51,926 bases of DNA from JAAYJM01 sp964498585 (GTDB taxonomy: Bacteria > Bacteroidota > Ignavibacteria > Kapaibacteriales > UBA2268), in NCBI GenBank assembly GCA_964498585.1, contig CAZCHH010000020.1, positions 1 through 51,926 of the forward strand. Direction: 5' to 3'. Under the pieces are notes generated by a model. That model saw only the letters and a list, made by a program, of their open reading frames with translations. It ran no database searches and was not told the origin of the DNA. Position numbers and translations under genes: made by a program. Position 1 is the stretch's first letter. Each line of letters starts with the position of its first letter. Below are positions 36,637-46,074 of this stretch, piece after piece.

Positions 36637-38694
36637 ATGATAAATAAGCAAATACTTCAGCCCGAATCAATAATCGTAATTGGTGGCTCAAATGATGTAT
36701 CGAAGCCCGGCGGCAAGGTAATTAAAAATTTATTGGTCGGCAATTACAAAGGCAAAATCCTCATTTCAAATCCCAAAGAAACAGTAATACAAGGCATTCC
36801 CTGCTCGCAGGATTTGAATTTGATTGAAAATGTGGATTTGGCAATTATAGCCATTGCATCAAAATATGTAAATCAAACTGTAGAATTTTTAGCCCGCGAA
36901 AAAGGAACGAAAGCGTTTATTGTGCTTTCTGCCGGCTTCAGCGAAATTGGTGAGGAAGGCAAAAAAATAGAAGACGAACTCGTCCAAATTGTAAACAAAT
37001 ACGAAGGATGCCTGATTGGTCCTAATTGCATTGGCGTTTTAACTCCCTTTTACTGCGGAGTATTTGCAGGTCCTCTCCCCCGCCTTGAACCGACTGGATG
37101 CGATTTTGTTACCGGCTCCGGTGCTACTGCCTGCTTCATTTTAGAAAAAGCAATAGTTCTTGGCATTAGCTTCAGTTCTATTTTTTCAGTTGGAAACAGC
37201 GCCCAGATGGGAGTAGAAGACGTAATTAAATACTGGGACAAAAATTTTGACGAAAAGACAAGTTCAAAAATAAAACTGATATATATCGAAAAAGTTGACA
37301 AACCAAACGTTTTAATCAAACATTGCCGCTCTTTAATTAAAAAAGGATGCAGAATTGCAGCGATTAAAGCTGGCACAACCGAAGCCGGCTCGCGTGCTGT
37401 TAGTTCACATACAGGAGCTCTTGCCGGCTCTGACCTTGCTGTTGACGTCCTCTTTAAAAAAGCGGGAATTGTTCGCTGCTATAGTAAAGAAGAATTACTT
37501 TACGTTGCGGGCGTTTTCACTCATAAAAAAATTAATGGTAACAACTTTGCCGTAATTACCCACGCTGGCGGACCCGGCGTAATGCTTACTGACGCTCTCT
37601 CAAAAGAAGGTATGAACGTCCCACATATTCAGAATAAGCACAGCAAAGAACTTTTGAGCCAGCTTTTCCATGGCGCCTCTGTTGCTAATCCTATTGATTT
37701 CCTTGCAACAGGCACTGCCGAGCATCTCGGCTTAATCCTTGATTATGTGGACGAAAAATTCGACAACATTGACGCTTCTGTTGTAATCTTCGGCACAACC
37801 GGTCTTAGCGATGTTACCGATGTATATAGTCTTTTATACGAAAAAATCCAAACCAGCAAAAAGCCAATTTTGCCCTGCCTTCCTTCAGTTTACGTAGCAA
37901 GAAAAGAAATTGAGCATTTCAAATCGCTCGGTGGCATTGCTTTTGAAGACGAGGTTGTGCTTGGACAGGCAATTGCTAAAATTCAAAAGATGAATTTCTT
38001 CGATGATGAGGTTCAAAAACCAAAATTTGACACTTCAACAATTAGTGCAATAAAGAAAAAATTTAAAAGCGGATATTTAGCTCCGGAGCAGAATTATCAA
38101 TTACTGAACGCTGCCAGTATTCCGCTTATTCAGGAAAAAACCTGCTCAAATTTAGAAGAAACGCTCGAATTCATTAACGAAATTGATTTTCCCGTAGTAA
38201 TGAAAGTTGTAGGTCCTATTCATAAAACTGATGTAGGTGGAGTGCGGCTCGGCATTTCTACAAAGAAAGAAGCAAAAAACGCTTTTGAGGAATTAATCAA
38301 AATTAAAGATGCAACTGGCGTTCTAATTCAAAAAATGCTGAAAAAAGGAACAGAACTTTTCATTGGTGCAAAAAAAGAAGAGAAATACGGACACATCATA
38401 CTTTGTGGGCTTGGTGGCATTTTCATTGAAGTATTCAAGGATTTTTCTGCTGCTCTCGCTCCAATCACAAATGCTGAAGCATTGGATATGATTCGCAGTT
38501 TAAAATCATATCCACTTTTCAAAGGTGTTCGCGGTAAAAAAGGCATTAATGAAAACAAATTTGCTGAAATCATCGTTAATTTATCTAATTTACTTAAAGA
38601 AGTTCCTGAAATTGTAGAATTAGATTTAAATCCACTCATTGCAGTTGAAGATGAAATAATCGTTGTTGACTCAAGAATTCGGTTAGAAAAATGA
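36637..38694 (+). CDS. ADP-forming acyl-CoA synthetase (fused alpha/beta, acetate-CoA ligase family)
   Basis: About 685 residues from the ATG at 36637 (MINKQILQPES). An upstream in-frame ATG at 36595 would add an unlikely FKK-rich leader. The alpha half has a CoA-binding domain (IIVIGGSNDVSKPGGKVIKNLL), a succinyl-CoA-ligase-like region with TGSGATACFILEKA and the phosphohistidine loop SSHTGALAGSD. The beta half, from about residue 455, is an ATP-grasp domain (DFPVVMKVVGPIHKTDVGGVRLG). These enzymes interconvert acyl-CoA + ADP + Pi with acid + ATP, giving substrate-level ATP in fermentation. Its stop overlaps the ruvA start in ATGA. Confidence 0.9.
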   Translation: MINKQILQPESIIVIGGSNDVSKPGGKVIKNLLVGNYKGKILISNPKETVIQGIPCSQDLNLIENVDLAIIAIASKYVNQTVEFLAREKGTKAFIVLSAGFSEIGEEGKKIEDELVQIVNKYEGCLIGPNCIGVLTPFYCGVFAGPLPRLEPTGCDFVTGSGATACFILEKAIVLGISFSSIFSVGNSAQMGVEDVIKYWDKNFDEKTSSKIKLIYIEKVDKPNVLIKHCRSLIKKGCRIAAIKAGTTEAGSRAVSSHTGALAGSDLAVDVLFKKAGIVRCYSKEELLYVAGVFTHKKINGNNFAVITHAGGPGVMLTDALSKEGMNVPHIQNKHSKELLSQLFHGASVANPIDFLATGTAEHLGLILDYVDEKFDNIDASVVIFGTTGLSDVTDVYSLLYEKIQTSKKPILPCLPSVYVARKEIEHFKSLGGIAFEDEVVLGQAIAKIQKMNFFDDEVQKPKFDTSTISAIKKKFKSGYLAPEQNYQLLNAASIPLIQEKTCSNLEETLEFINEIDFPVVMKVVGPIHKTDVGGVRLGISTKKEAKNAFEELIKIKDATGVLIQKMLKKGTELFIGAKKEEKYGHIILCGLGGIFIEVFKDFSAALAPITNAEALDMIRSLKSYPLFKGVRGKKGINENKFAEIIVNLSNLLKEVPEIVELDLNPLIAVEDEIIVVDSRIRLEK

Positions 38695-39290
38695 TAGCAC
38701 ATTTAAAAGGGATTTTGCTTACAAAAAGCACTACTGAAGTAGTTATTGACTGCAATGGAGTTGGTTATCTCTGCTTCATTTCAGTCAATACTTCAGAAGT
38801 GCTGCCGTCTCAGGGCGAAGAATGTTCAATACATACTTTGCTCATTCCAAAAGAAGATGCATTGCAACTTTTCGGTTTTGCAACAGATGAAGAAAGGGAA
38901 GCATTCAAAAAACTTATTTCCATTTCTGGAATTGGTCCGAAAAGTGCTTTGGGCATTCTTTCTTCGGTTTCAGTTGAAAAATTTAAGGATTATATTATTT
39001 CCGGAAATCTGCTTGCATTACAAAAACTTCCCGGTATTGGAAAAAAGACTGCAGAACGTTTGCTGCTCGAATTGAAAGATAAAATGTTTTCTATTGGCAC
39101 TACTACTACACTGACTTCATTCGATAGTTCCAATTTACTGAGACAGGAGGCGATTTCTGCATTAACCACACTCGGCTATTCAAGGCAGCTCGCAGAAAAG
39201 GCAGTGCGACAGGCAGCTTCAGACCTAAAAGATAAAGATTTAACAGCCGAAAAACTGATTAAAATAGCTTTAAAATTTGCAATGCAGTAG
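38691..39290 (+). CDS. ruvA: Holliday junction branch-migration protein RuvA
   Basis: 199 residues. It binds four-way junctions and loads the RuvB motor. Domain I is an OB fold (MIAHLKGILLTKSTTEVVIDCNGVGYLCF). Domain II carries two helix-hairpin-helix motifs, ISGIGPKSALGIL and LPGIGKKTAERLL. Domain III is the C-terminal three-helix bundle (EAISALTTLGYSRQLAEKAV). The ATG overlaps the previous stop by 4 bp, so translation is probably coupled. ruvB and ruvC are not nearby. Confidence 0.97.
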   Translation: MIAHLKGILLTKSTTEVVIDCNGVGYLCFISVNTSEVLPSQGEECSIHTLLIPKEDALQLFGFATDEEREAFKKLISISGIGPKSALGILSSVSVEKFKDYIISGNLLALQKLPGIGKKTAERLLLELKDKMFSIGTTTTLTSFDSSNLLRQEAISALTTLGYSRQLAEKAVRQAASDLKDKDLTAEKLIKIALKFAMQ

Positions 39291-39310
39291 ATTCAACAAC
39301 TCAATTAATA

Positions 39311-40300
39311 TCACTTTCTGTTATTAATCGAATTGAGTAATTTTTCAATTTGAATAGACACTACGCCGGGTTCCTCGCATACGACTCCGGCAGCATAATT
39401 AGCAATAATAGCAGCTTCCTGAAGTGAAGCACCACCAGCAATGGAAGCAGCTAAAGTTGCTATTGTTGTGTCTCCGGCTCCTGAAACGTCTGAAATCATT
39501 CGCGCTTTTGTTGGAATAAGCATAATATTTCCATTTCCTTCAAAAAGCAGCATTCCGTCAGAACCAAGAGTAATCAGGACATTTTTACATTCAATTTTGT
39601 CCAATAGCTTTTTACCGGCAGCTTTTACGTCTTCAATTGATTTGATTTCAAAATTTAATGCTACGCTTGCTTCCTTACGATTGGGCTTGAAAATTGTTGC
39701 GTTTCGGTAATTAAAGAAATTTTTAAATTTTGGGTCAACAAATACTGGAATATTTCGTTTATTTGCATTAGAAATTACTTGTGAAATAAGGTTCCTTGTT
39801 ATTGCACCTTTATCGTAGTCGCCAAAAATAATACCAGCTAAATTTTCTTGATTTTGAATAAAATCAATAAAATACTTTTCAATTTCCTGATTAATAAAAT
39901 CGCGGGCTTCTTTGTCTAATCGGGCAATATGCTGATTATTACCGATAATTCTCGTTTTTACTGTTGTAGGTCTGCCTATTTCAAAAAAAAGCCCTTCGGA
40001 TGCAATGCCTTTTTCTTCAATAATTTTTTTAAATATAAGCCCGGCTTCATCATTTCCAAGAACACCACAAAGCATAGCATTAATACCAAGCGATTTCAAA
40101 TTATTAGCAACGTTGGCTGCTCCGCCGAGATGATAGGTTTCGTTTTCTAAATCAACAACTGGCACAGGCGCTTCTGGAGAAACACGCGAAACGGCGCCCC
40201 AAAAAAACCTGTCCAGCATTATATCACCAATTACAGCTATTTTCTTATTCTCACAATTTTTTATAATATCCGCTGCTCTATCAAATTTAATTCCGTTCAT
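39311..40300 (-). CDS. rfaE1: D-glycero-beta-D-manno-heptose-7-phosphate kinase (RfaE1/HldE kinase domain)
   Basis: 329 residues of the PfkB/ribokinase fold, matching the kinase half of HldE: KKIAVIGDIMLDRFFWGAVSRVSPEAPVPVV, LGGAANVANNLKSLG, VKTRIIGNNQHIARLDKE, and the active-site loop SGAGDTTIATLAAS. It phosphorylates heptose 7-phosphate at C1 on the way to ADP-heptose for lipopolysaccharide core. The nucleotidyltransferase half found in E. coli HldE is absent, so a separate RfaE2 is expected elsewhere. It is convergent with ruvA, separated by only 20 bp. Confidence 0.92.
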   Translation of the reverse strand: MNGIKFDRAADIIKNCENKKIAVIGDIMLDRFFWGAVSRVSPEAPVPVVDLENETYHLGGAANVANNLKSLGINAMLCGVLGNDEAGLIFKKIIEEKGIASEGLFFEIGRPTTVKTRIIGNNQHIARLDKEARDFINQEIEKYFIDFIQNQENLAGIIFGDYDKGAITRNLISQVISNANKRNIPVFVDPKFKNFFNYRNATIFKPNRKEASVALNFEIKSIEDVKAAGKKLLDKIECKNVLITLGSDGMLLFEGNGNIMLIPTKARMISDVSGAGDTTIATLAASIAGGASLQEAAIIANYAAGVVCEEPGVVSIQIEKLLNSINNRK

Positions 40301-40405
40301 AGTTTTCTTTTAAAAGATTATTTAAATTTTTTTATAAATAAAATGTAAAATTACTAAAAAATGAGCTATTTTTTAATTCTTTATTATGAGAAAAATGTAA
40401 AAATT

Positions 40406-40765
40406 TTATTCGGTTTTTCTCTTTAATAGATTTATAAGCAATATATAATGTAACAAGAAAAGGAAAGCCGGGATTGTGAATATTAAAAAAGCAGAACCTT
40501 TTGGGTAAATTCCTGATGAAAAATAATGAAATAAATAAAATGCAACTAATCCTAAAAGAGAAATTATGCTTCCAATAAGTTCTTTCGTCCATGCAATAAC
40601 AAAACCAATTATTACTTAAACTGGGAAAAAAATGAAAAGAACTAATTCATTACTTTCTATTGCAGTTGGATTGAAACCCTCACCAATAAAAATGAATGAT
40701 ATTATCATAAACGAAACTATACTGCTTATTCTTGCAGCCCAAAGTATGATTAAATTAGCTTTCAT
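40406..40765 (-). pseudogene. Small integral membrane protein interrupted by an in-frame stop
   Basis: The minus strand from ATG at 40763-40765 encodes MKANLIILWAARISSIVSFM.. and continues in one frame for 119 codons to TAA at 40406-40408, broken only by TAA at 40616-40618 (codon 50). Both sides of the stop are coherent membrane segments (SNELVLFIFFPV stop VIIGFVIAWTKELIGSIISL, then FYLFHYFSSGIYPKGSAFLIFTIPAFLFLLHYI). It resembles the ~120-residue four-helix membrane proteins common in FCB genomes. A point mutation or read error has probably split it. Confidence 0.6.
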
Positions 40766-40992
40766 AAAAAGAAATAAAAATGAATAATAATCCTTTACTA
40801 AATTTATTTAAATTAAATCATTTTGTGAAATTAACAAAGGAATACTTTTGAATTGCATTAATGGTATAATTTAAGTTGCTATTTTAAATGTTGTAGAGAA
40901 GATATTAAATCCTGCACTCCGGGCGGAATTATGAATCTCAAATCCCTAACGGGAAAAGCATAGTCAAGGACTATTCCTGTTGCAAATATATA

Positions 40993-41281
40993 ATGCCAAA
41001 CCGCTAACTAAAAGTGCAAAATCAAAATGTCATTTCGAAACCCAAGATAAAGCAAGTGCTTTATTTAAATAGAGAATGACATCACTTAACAAAGTCATTC
41101 TGAACGAAGTGAAGAATCCAGAAAAATTTCTTTTAACCACTATTCTCTGGATTCTTCACTTCGTTCAGAATGACCGACAAAAGTAAAGATGTCATTTCGA
41201 AACGAAATGAGAAATTTCAAGTATAGAGGAAACAATGACTTGTGACATAATATATTGCTATTATTGTAAGCGGTTTGGTAT
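40993..41281 (+). repeat. Dispersed element, family C, copy with nested D and B elements
   Basis: The ends ATGCCAAACCGCTAAC and GTAAGCGGTTTGGTAT are inverted repeats matching the intact copy at 49244. Inside, after AATGTCATTTCGAAAC (41027-41041), lie a D module (about 41042-41083) and a family B copy (41094-41175). The 15-bp word ATGTCATTTCGAAAC then recurs at 41189-41203 and the C sequence resumes. This is a nested insertion bounded by a direct repeat. Upstream, 40900-40990 holds a decayed repeat fragment (CCCTAACGGGAAAAGCATAG); the rest of the spacer is unremarkable. Confidence 0.8.
41094..41175 (+). repeat. Family B element inside family C
   Basis: The arm GTCATTCTGAACGAAGTGAA..TCCAGA pairs with TCTGGATTCTTCACTTCGTTCAGAATGAC, a near-perfect hairpin whose arm sequence (GAACGAAGTGAAG) differs from the copy at 14839 (GAAGCGGAGCGAAG) but with compensating changes in both arms. 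Confidence 0.85.
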
Positions 41282-41421
41282 AAATCTTAAATGGGAATTG
41301 CTTAAGGTGAGATACCAAATCTCTTTTGTTATGAATTAAAAAAGAGAAAATAATTTTTGTAACTAAATATTTCTTTTTTATTTTTATATTAGTGATATAA
41401 TATGTATTTAAAATAGAAAAT

Positions 41422-42012
41422 ATGAAAAAAATTGAGGTAAATATGTTAAAAATTAAAAATCTAATAATCATTGCAATATTTTTTGCATTAGCATTATCAA
41501 ACACTAAAGCAAACACATATTTTCTAATTGGTTATGATTATGCTCTGCCGACTTCTGATTTCAAAGATGTAATTTCGAATGCAATGGGAATTCAGGTTAA
41601 AGTAGAAAGCAGACGATTTTGTTATTTCTGGTTCGGTGCAAATGCCGAATATCTTATAATAAAAAATAAAGAAAACGTAGCGGAAAATATAAAAAACATT
41701 TTTACCTTCTCGCCCAATGTTAAATTTGTAATATACAATGAAACTGAAATTAATGATTACAAAGGTAATTTAGCTTTGTATCTGAGTCCGGGGCTTACTT
41801 TTAGCAACATTGAAGGGCAAGACGATTTAAGTCCTATTGGTATTGGTGGTTATGCAAATATTGGAGCCAGCTATGGTTTCAAAATGTTTAGCAGATGCGC
41901 TTCTTTGGATTTCGATATAAAATACAATCTTCCGAATTTTATTTTGAAAGACAGCGACCGTGAAACATTTCAATACATTACTATTGGATTATCTTTAGGA
42001 ATATGTCTATGA
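41422..42012 (+). CDS. Probable outer-membrane beta-barrel protein
   Basis: 196 residues. The start at 41422 gives a charged leader before MLKIKNLIIIAIFFALALSNTKA; the ATG at 41443 would put the signal peptide at the very N-terminus and is the better start. The mature region alternates polar and hydrophobic residues with barrel-like strands (TYFLIGYDYALPTSDF, FCYFWFGANAEYL, ALYLSPGLTFSN, YANIGASYGFKMF) and closes with YITIGLSLGICL, ending near an aromatic strand. Similar to PorT-like or OmpW-type small barrels, but no specific family is claimed. It overlaps the next gene by 10 bp. Confidence 0.7.
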   Translation: MKKIEVNMLKIKNLIIIAIFFALALSNTKANTYFLIGYDYALPTSDFKDVISNAMGIQVKVESRRFCYFWFGANAEYLIIKNKENVAENIKNIFTFSPNVKFVIYNETEINDYKGNLALYLSPGLTFSNIEGQDDLSPIGIGGYANIGASYGFKMFSRCASLDFDIKYNLPNFILKDSDRETFQYITIGLSLGICL

Positions 42013-43115
42013 AAAAATTGCCATTACTGATTTTGTTCATTATCATTGTTTTAAGTGCCTGCTCTCATCCACAAAAGAGTATTACTCGGAGCAATGATAT
42101 TATTCGCATTGACTCCTCTGTTGCTCTGACTGATAAATACAGTACTTTGCCTAATTCTAAAGAAAAGCGCAATTCTTATTATTTGGAAGGTACTGTGCTA
42201 AAAGTAGAAAAACGCGCTCGGCGACTTAACTGCCCACCGAATAATAATGATATTTTTGTTGTTGATACTTTTGTTGTCTTTTTGGATAAAAAAGCAGATG
42301 ACAAACAAATTGAGAGGATTAATATTAAAGATATTATTTTTATTGGACAGAAAATTGATGATTATCCAATGAATGAATATCAGAATATTAACTTATTTGA
42401 AAAATCAAATGACCCATTTCTTCCAAATTCTATTAGCACAGTAAAAGTCGATTCAATTTATGTTCCCTGCCCTGAAGAAATACCTTGCCCCTGCGGGAAT
42501 TTAAACGTAGATTACGATTTGGAACTTGAAATTAACTGCCCGAAATGCCAGCTTGATTGGTGGTTCCTTGAATTAAATTATATCAATAGCATTTTTTCAG
42601 ATTATCAATTTCTTGAGGCAGATTTTAAATACCGTAACGTAAAACATTTCGAAGCAGCAGCCGGCTTTCGTTTTAATCAAACACAAATAGGTTTGCTTTA
42701 TAATCCATGGTTTGAAGTTAATAATTATTATGACAATACAAAAGAAAACAAGCCACTTCTTGCTCTTTACGGAAAACATAAATTTGCCCCCTTCCTTTGT
42801 ATGAATCCTTACGTTTACGGTTTGCTCGGCACTGCAATTGACAAAACAACTTTTGACTATATAGGAAATAAAGCATACCAACCAAATAACTCAACTAATT
42901 GCATTTCAAATTTTGGGTTTCCACTTTCGTATGGTTTTGGGATTGGAATTGATGCTCCTATTCCATCTTGTTTGTTCAATTTTACTTTTGATATTGGCTA
43001 TCGTTCACTTGCTGTAGGACAGCGTTTGCTTGCTCCTCCCCTTGATGAGCAGCTTTCTATAAGAAGATTAGATGTTTGGAATTTCCGAATTGGTATTAGC
43101 TTAGGTAATAAATAA
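42003..43115 (+). CDS. Lipoprotein with C-terminal barrel-like region
   Basis: 370 residues; MSMKK has two candidate starts, 42003 and 42009. Lipobox LSAC (Cys20 from the first Met). The N-terminal half contains a soluble domain and a cysteine-rich linker (CPEEIPCPCGNLNVDYDLELEINCPKCQ). The C-terminal half looks like an eight-stranded outer-membrane barrel (WWFLELNYINSIF, AAAGFRFNQTQIGLLYNPWFEV, SYGFGIGIDAP, FTFDIGYRSLAVG, WNFRIGISLGNK). It overlaps the preceding gene and is 2 bp from the following one, so the three are an operon. No named family recognised. Confidence 0.7.
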   Translation: MSMKKLPLLILFIIIVLSACSHPQKSITRSNDIIRIDSSVALTDKYSTLPNSKEKRNSYYLEGTVLKVEKRARRLNCPPNNNDIFVVDTFVVFLDKKADDKQIERINIKDIIFIGQKIDDYPMNEYQNINLFEKSNDPFLPNSISTVKVDSIYVPCPEEIPCPCGNLNVDYDLELEINCPKCQLDWWFLELNYINSIFSDYQFLEADFKYRNVKHFEAAAGFRFNQTQIGLLYNPWFEVNNYYDNTKENKPLLALYGKHKFAPFLCMNPYVYGLLGTAIDKTTFDYIGNKAYQPNNSTNCISNFGFPLSYGFGIGIDAPIPSCLFNFTFDIGYRSLAVGQRLLAPPLDEQLSIRRLDVWNFRIGISLGNK

Positions 43116-43141
43116 TTATGTTTAATTTAATCAGAAAAGAA

Positions 43142-46018
43142 ATGAAAACAAATAAATATATATTGCTGTTAGCTGCTTTCCTTTTACTTGCTGCCTGCAC
43201 ATCTGAAAAAAATATTCATAAAACGTTGCCAGAAGGGAATTATAATTTAATTTATCCCGAAAGTAAAATGAATGATTCTCTTAATCAGATTTCCTTGGTT
43301 GCTATTCCAGATGTATTCGGTAATTCTGCTGTATCTTACGATAGGGAAGTTGAAAATTCAGAAAACCGCAGTAGAAAATTAATTAATTCAAAAGACTTTA
43401 TAGAAAGTATTATCGAGCCGAATGATGAAAATAAAGAAGTAATAGAAGCACTGACAAAAAATTTGGAACAAGTTACTTTAATTACAGATAGTTCGGGTTA
43501 CGTTTCCTTTTCACATCCAATAACTGAAACTTTTGCAAAACATAAGGAACTGAATATTAGTGGTAATGTAGGCGGAACAGATATTTTTGAGTTTAATAAA
43601 GTAAAAGGAAAATATCAATTCGAGGCACTTCCAGAGCCAATAAACTCTATTTTTTGGGATTCCCATCCCTGCATTGTTCGGGATACTATAAGAAACAATC
43701 GCATTATTTCACTTTTAGTATGGGCTTCGGACAGGACATCTCCGTTTGTGCGAAATCAAAACGGCAATTTAAGTACAAGTTCTGCTACTGACATAAATTT
43801 ATACTATTGCTTTCTTGACAACAACAGAATTTTAAAATTCGACACTTTAACAAAAATTAATTCAAAAGCAGATGAAATTTCTCCTTTTGTTTATTGCCTT
43901 TGCTCTAAGCCCAAACTTCTTTTTGCTTCCAACCGGACAAGCGAAACAAATTTCGATAAAAAAGACAATTTCGATTTGTATTATTCTGAAATTAGAGTGA
44001 ATTTTCGTGAACTCAAGTTAGAAATCCAACATTTACCTAAGCTATTATCGGAGTTCGAAAATAGTCTTGATGATGTTACTTCGATTAATACAAGTATTTT
44101 TGATGAGGTTTTTCCATATATTCCAAATCCCATAAGTATTGGTAGCGGAAGAGAATATATTTATTTTTCATCTGATAGGTTCAATATGCCTTGGAGCAGG
44201 AAAAGGCACAGCTTTTCAAATGCCAGAGATGAGCGTCAATGCCCATGTGAAACCTCTGTATCAGATTCGCTCATTCAAAATGAAGGCGGATATGACTTCT
44301 ACTTTTTTGAAGTTCCGCAAACTATAAAATGTATCCCGCCACCCAAACCTGTACTCTATATTTCTGCTAATGTTAATTTGATTAGTTTAACTGCTGGAAA
44401 CGATACTATTGATATAGAAAATTTGAGACAACAGGATATAACAATTACTAAAATCTCCAAAAATATTGCATCAGAGTTCCAGGAACTGACAGTCAGAAAA
44501 TCTATAATCGAAAATAGCTTAAGGAAATTAGATTCTGACGATAAAAAGAACAAATTAGCTATTAAAGAGTATTCAGAAGAACTAAATAGTATAAATCAAA
44601 AAAAATTAGATATTTTAGAAAAAATACCAGCTTCAAATATTTTATATGCAAAATCTGATGAATACTACAAAGCAGATGAAAACTCTGCGTATCTTTTTAG
44701 CTTTGAAAAAAAGAGTGATGATTGCGAACAAATAAATTCCGGTGAAGTAGTTTTAATAACACCAGAAAAAATTTACAAAGATGAAATGCTAAGCGTAACA
44801 TTGAATTGCTTATCAAAACCAAAAATTCCCAAGCAAATCAAATTTGAATATTCAACCGGACTTGCTTTTTTTGTTACTGGTTATTGGTGGCCTACAACAA
44901 ATGAGAATATATCTATATTAAAAAAACGAATAAATAACGGCTGTTTAGAAAATTCCCGTTTTATTGATTTAAATGATTATGATTATGCTTCTGTAGCTGA
45001 GCTTAATTCAAATTTTTTGAATAATGAATTTTATCCGAAAATTGATAGTGTTTTGAATCTGCTTAACAAATGCTATCAGAACCAAATTTTAAGAATTGTG
45101 ATTTACGGATTAACTGACCCCTGCCGTTTAAGGGCTACTCCTAATGAAGAACAAACTCTTTATACCTGCGATTCTGACATTGTATATTACGAAAATAGTT
45201 CGGACAAAAAAACAATTATTAAGCAAGGAACAATGATGAAGCAACCGAATTTGATTGATGAAGCCGGTAAACCTTTTCCAATGGCTTATGGAGTGCAGCA
45301 AGGCAATTATTTACTTTCAATGCTTCGTTCATACTATACAATGGAAACTATTGATGAGGGACTTAAGAAATATTCAGAAGCATACAGGGATTTACGCAAT
45401 ACAAAAGAAATTTACGATGTTTTTGAACTTAAAGCAATTGGTATTGATAGTATAAATTCAATTTGTCCAGTCGTATTGCGAAATTTTGTTACAAATGAGA
45501 AATTTAAAAATGCTCCTCTTGTTCCTGAAGGTTGTGATAATCAGCCATTTAGCCGTCGTGTAATGATTTATGCAGATGTAATAAACACTGAAGACATAAA
45601 AAACGGTTTCACAGTTTCTCCCTGTGGCGATAGATTCAAGAAATCAAGGATTAAACAGGAAGAAGAAATTCCATTGCCTCCGGTGCCTGTTGAAGTGGTC
45701 GATTTAGACATTCAATTTAAAGAAAGCGAAGAAGATAATGAAATGGGCTGCCCCGGTCCGCCATGCTATTTCTGGATTGAATTTGCTGCCGTGGAATCAG
45801 AGGAAGAAGCCCGATTTGTTGAAAATGTTCTACAATTAGTTGGGATTGATGATTATTTTATCGATAGAAGCAGAAAAACCTTCATTAGAATTGTATCTCA
45901 TAAAGATGAAGATAAAACTTTAGTAGAAAAGAAATTGCTTGAATATCAGGAATTACTGAAAAATAAATTAAATCCTTTGCTTGACAATATAATATTAAAG
46001 ATGTCAATTAAGTTTTAA
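43142..46018 (+). CDS. OmpA-like lipoprotein with beta-propeller-like region and C-terminal SPOR-like domain
   Basis: 958 residues from the ATG at 43142 (MKTNKYILLL; Cys19 in LAAC); a second start at 43118 adds eight residues and is less likely. Residues about 170-410 carry PD40/WD40-like signatures (LLFASNRTSETNF, YIYFSSDRFNMPWSRKR). A coiled-coil stretch follows (~440-500). Then an OmpA-type peptidoglycan-binding region is split by inserts: FFVTGYWWPTTNENISILKK, LRIVIYGLTDPC, GVQQGNYLLSMLRSYYT, FSRRVMIYADV. The last ~85 residues (CYFWIEFAAVESEEEARFVENVL) resemble SPOR repeats. Together with the barrel and lipoprotein upstream this suggests an envelope complex similar in plan to T9SS PorE/PorP-type partners, but not a proven one. 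Confidence 0.75.
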   Translation: MKTNKYILLLAAFLLLAACTSEKNIHKTLPEGNYNLIYPESKMNDSLNQISLVAIPDVFGNSAVSYDREVENSENRSRKLINSKDFIESIIEPNDENKEVIEALTKNLEQVTLITDSSGYVSFSHPITETFAKHKELNISGNVGGTDIFEFNKVKGKYQFEALPEPINSIFWDSHPCIVRDTIRNNRIISLLVWASDRTSPFVRNQNGNLSTSSATDINLYYCFLDNNRILKFDTLTKINSKADEISPFVYCLCSKPKLLFASNRTSETNFDKKDNFDLYYSEIRVNFRELKLEIQHLPKLLSEFENSLDDVTSINTSIFDEVFPYIPNPISIGSGREYIYFSSDRFNMPWSRKRHSFSNARDERQCPCETSVSDSLIQNEGGYDFYFFEVPQTIKCIPPPKPVLYISANVNLISLTAGNDTIDIENLRQQDITITKISKNIASEFQELTVRKSIIENSLRKLDSDDKKNKLAIKEYSEELNSINQKKLDILEKIPASNILYAKSDEYYKADENSAYLFSFEKKSDDCEQINSGEVVLITPEKIYKDEMLSVTLNCLSKPKIPKQIKFEYSTGLAFFVTGYWWPTTNENISILKKRINNGCLENSRFIDLNDYDYASVAELNSNFLNNEFYPKIDSVLNLLNKCYQNQILRIVIYGLTDPCRLRATPNEEQTLYTCDSDIVYYENSSDKKTIIKQGTMMKQPNLIDEAGKPFPMAYGVQQGNYLLSMLRSYYTMETIDEGLKKYSEAYRDLRNTKEIYDVFELKAIGIDSINSICPVVLRNFVTNEKFKNAPLVPEGCDNQPFSRRVMIYADVINTEDIKNGFTVSPCGDRFKKSRIKQEEEIPLPPVPVEVVDLDIQFKESEEDNEMGCPGPPCYFWIEFAAVESEEEARFVENVLQLVGIDDYFIDRSRKTFIRIVSHKDEDKTLVEKKLLEYQELLKNKLNPLLDNIILKMSIKF

Positions 46019-46074
46019 AAACAATTTTTATTAGTTTTCGTCTATTTAAAAGAAATTTTTCTAATTAAAGAATA

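Noticed and set aside
40332..40592. 86-residue ORF starting MDERTYWKHNF
   Set aside because: It is read in a different frame from the coherent membrane protein (40406-40765) and lacks protein-like composition.
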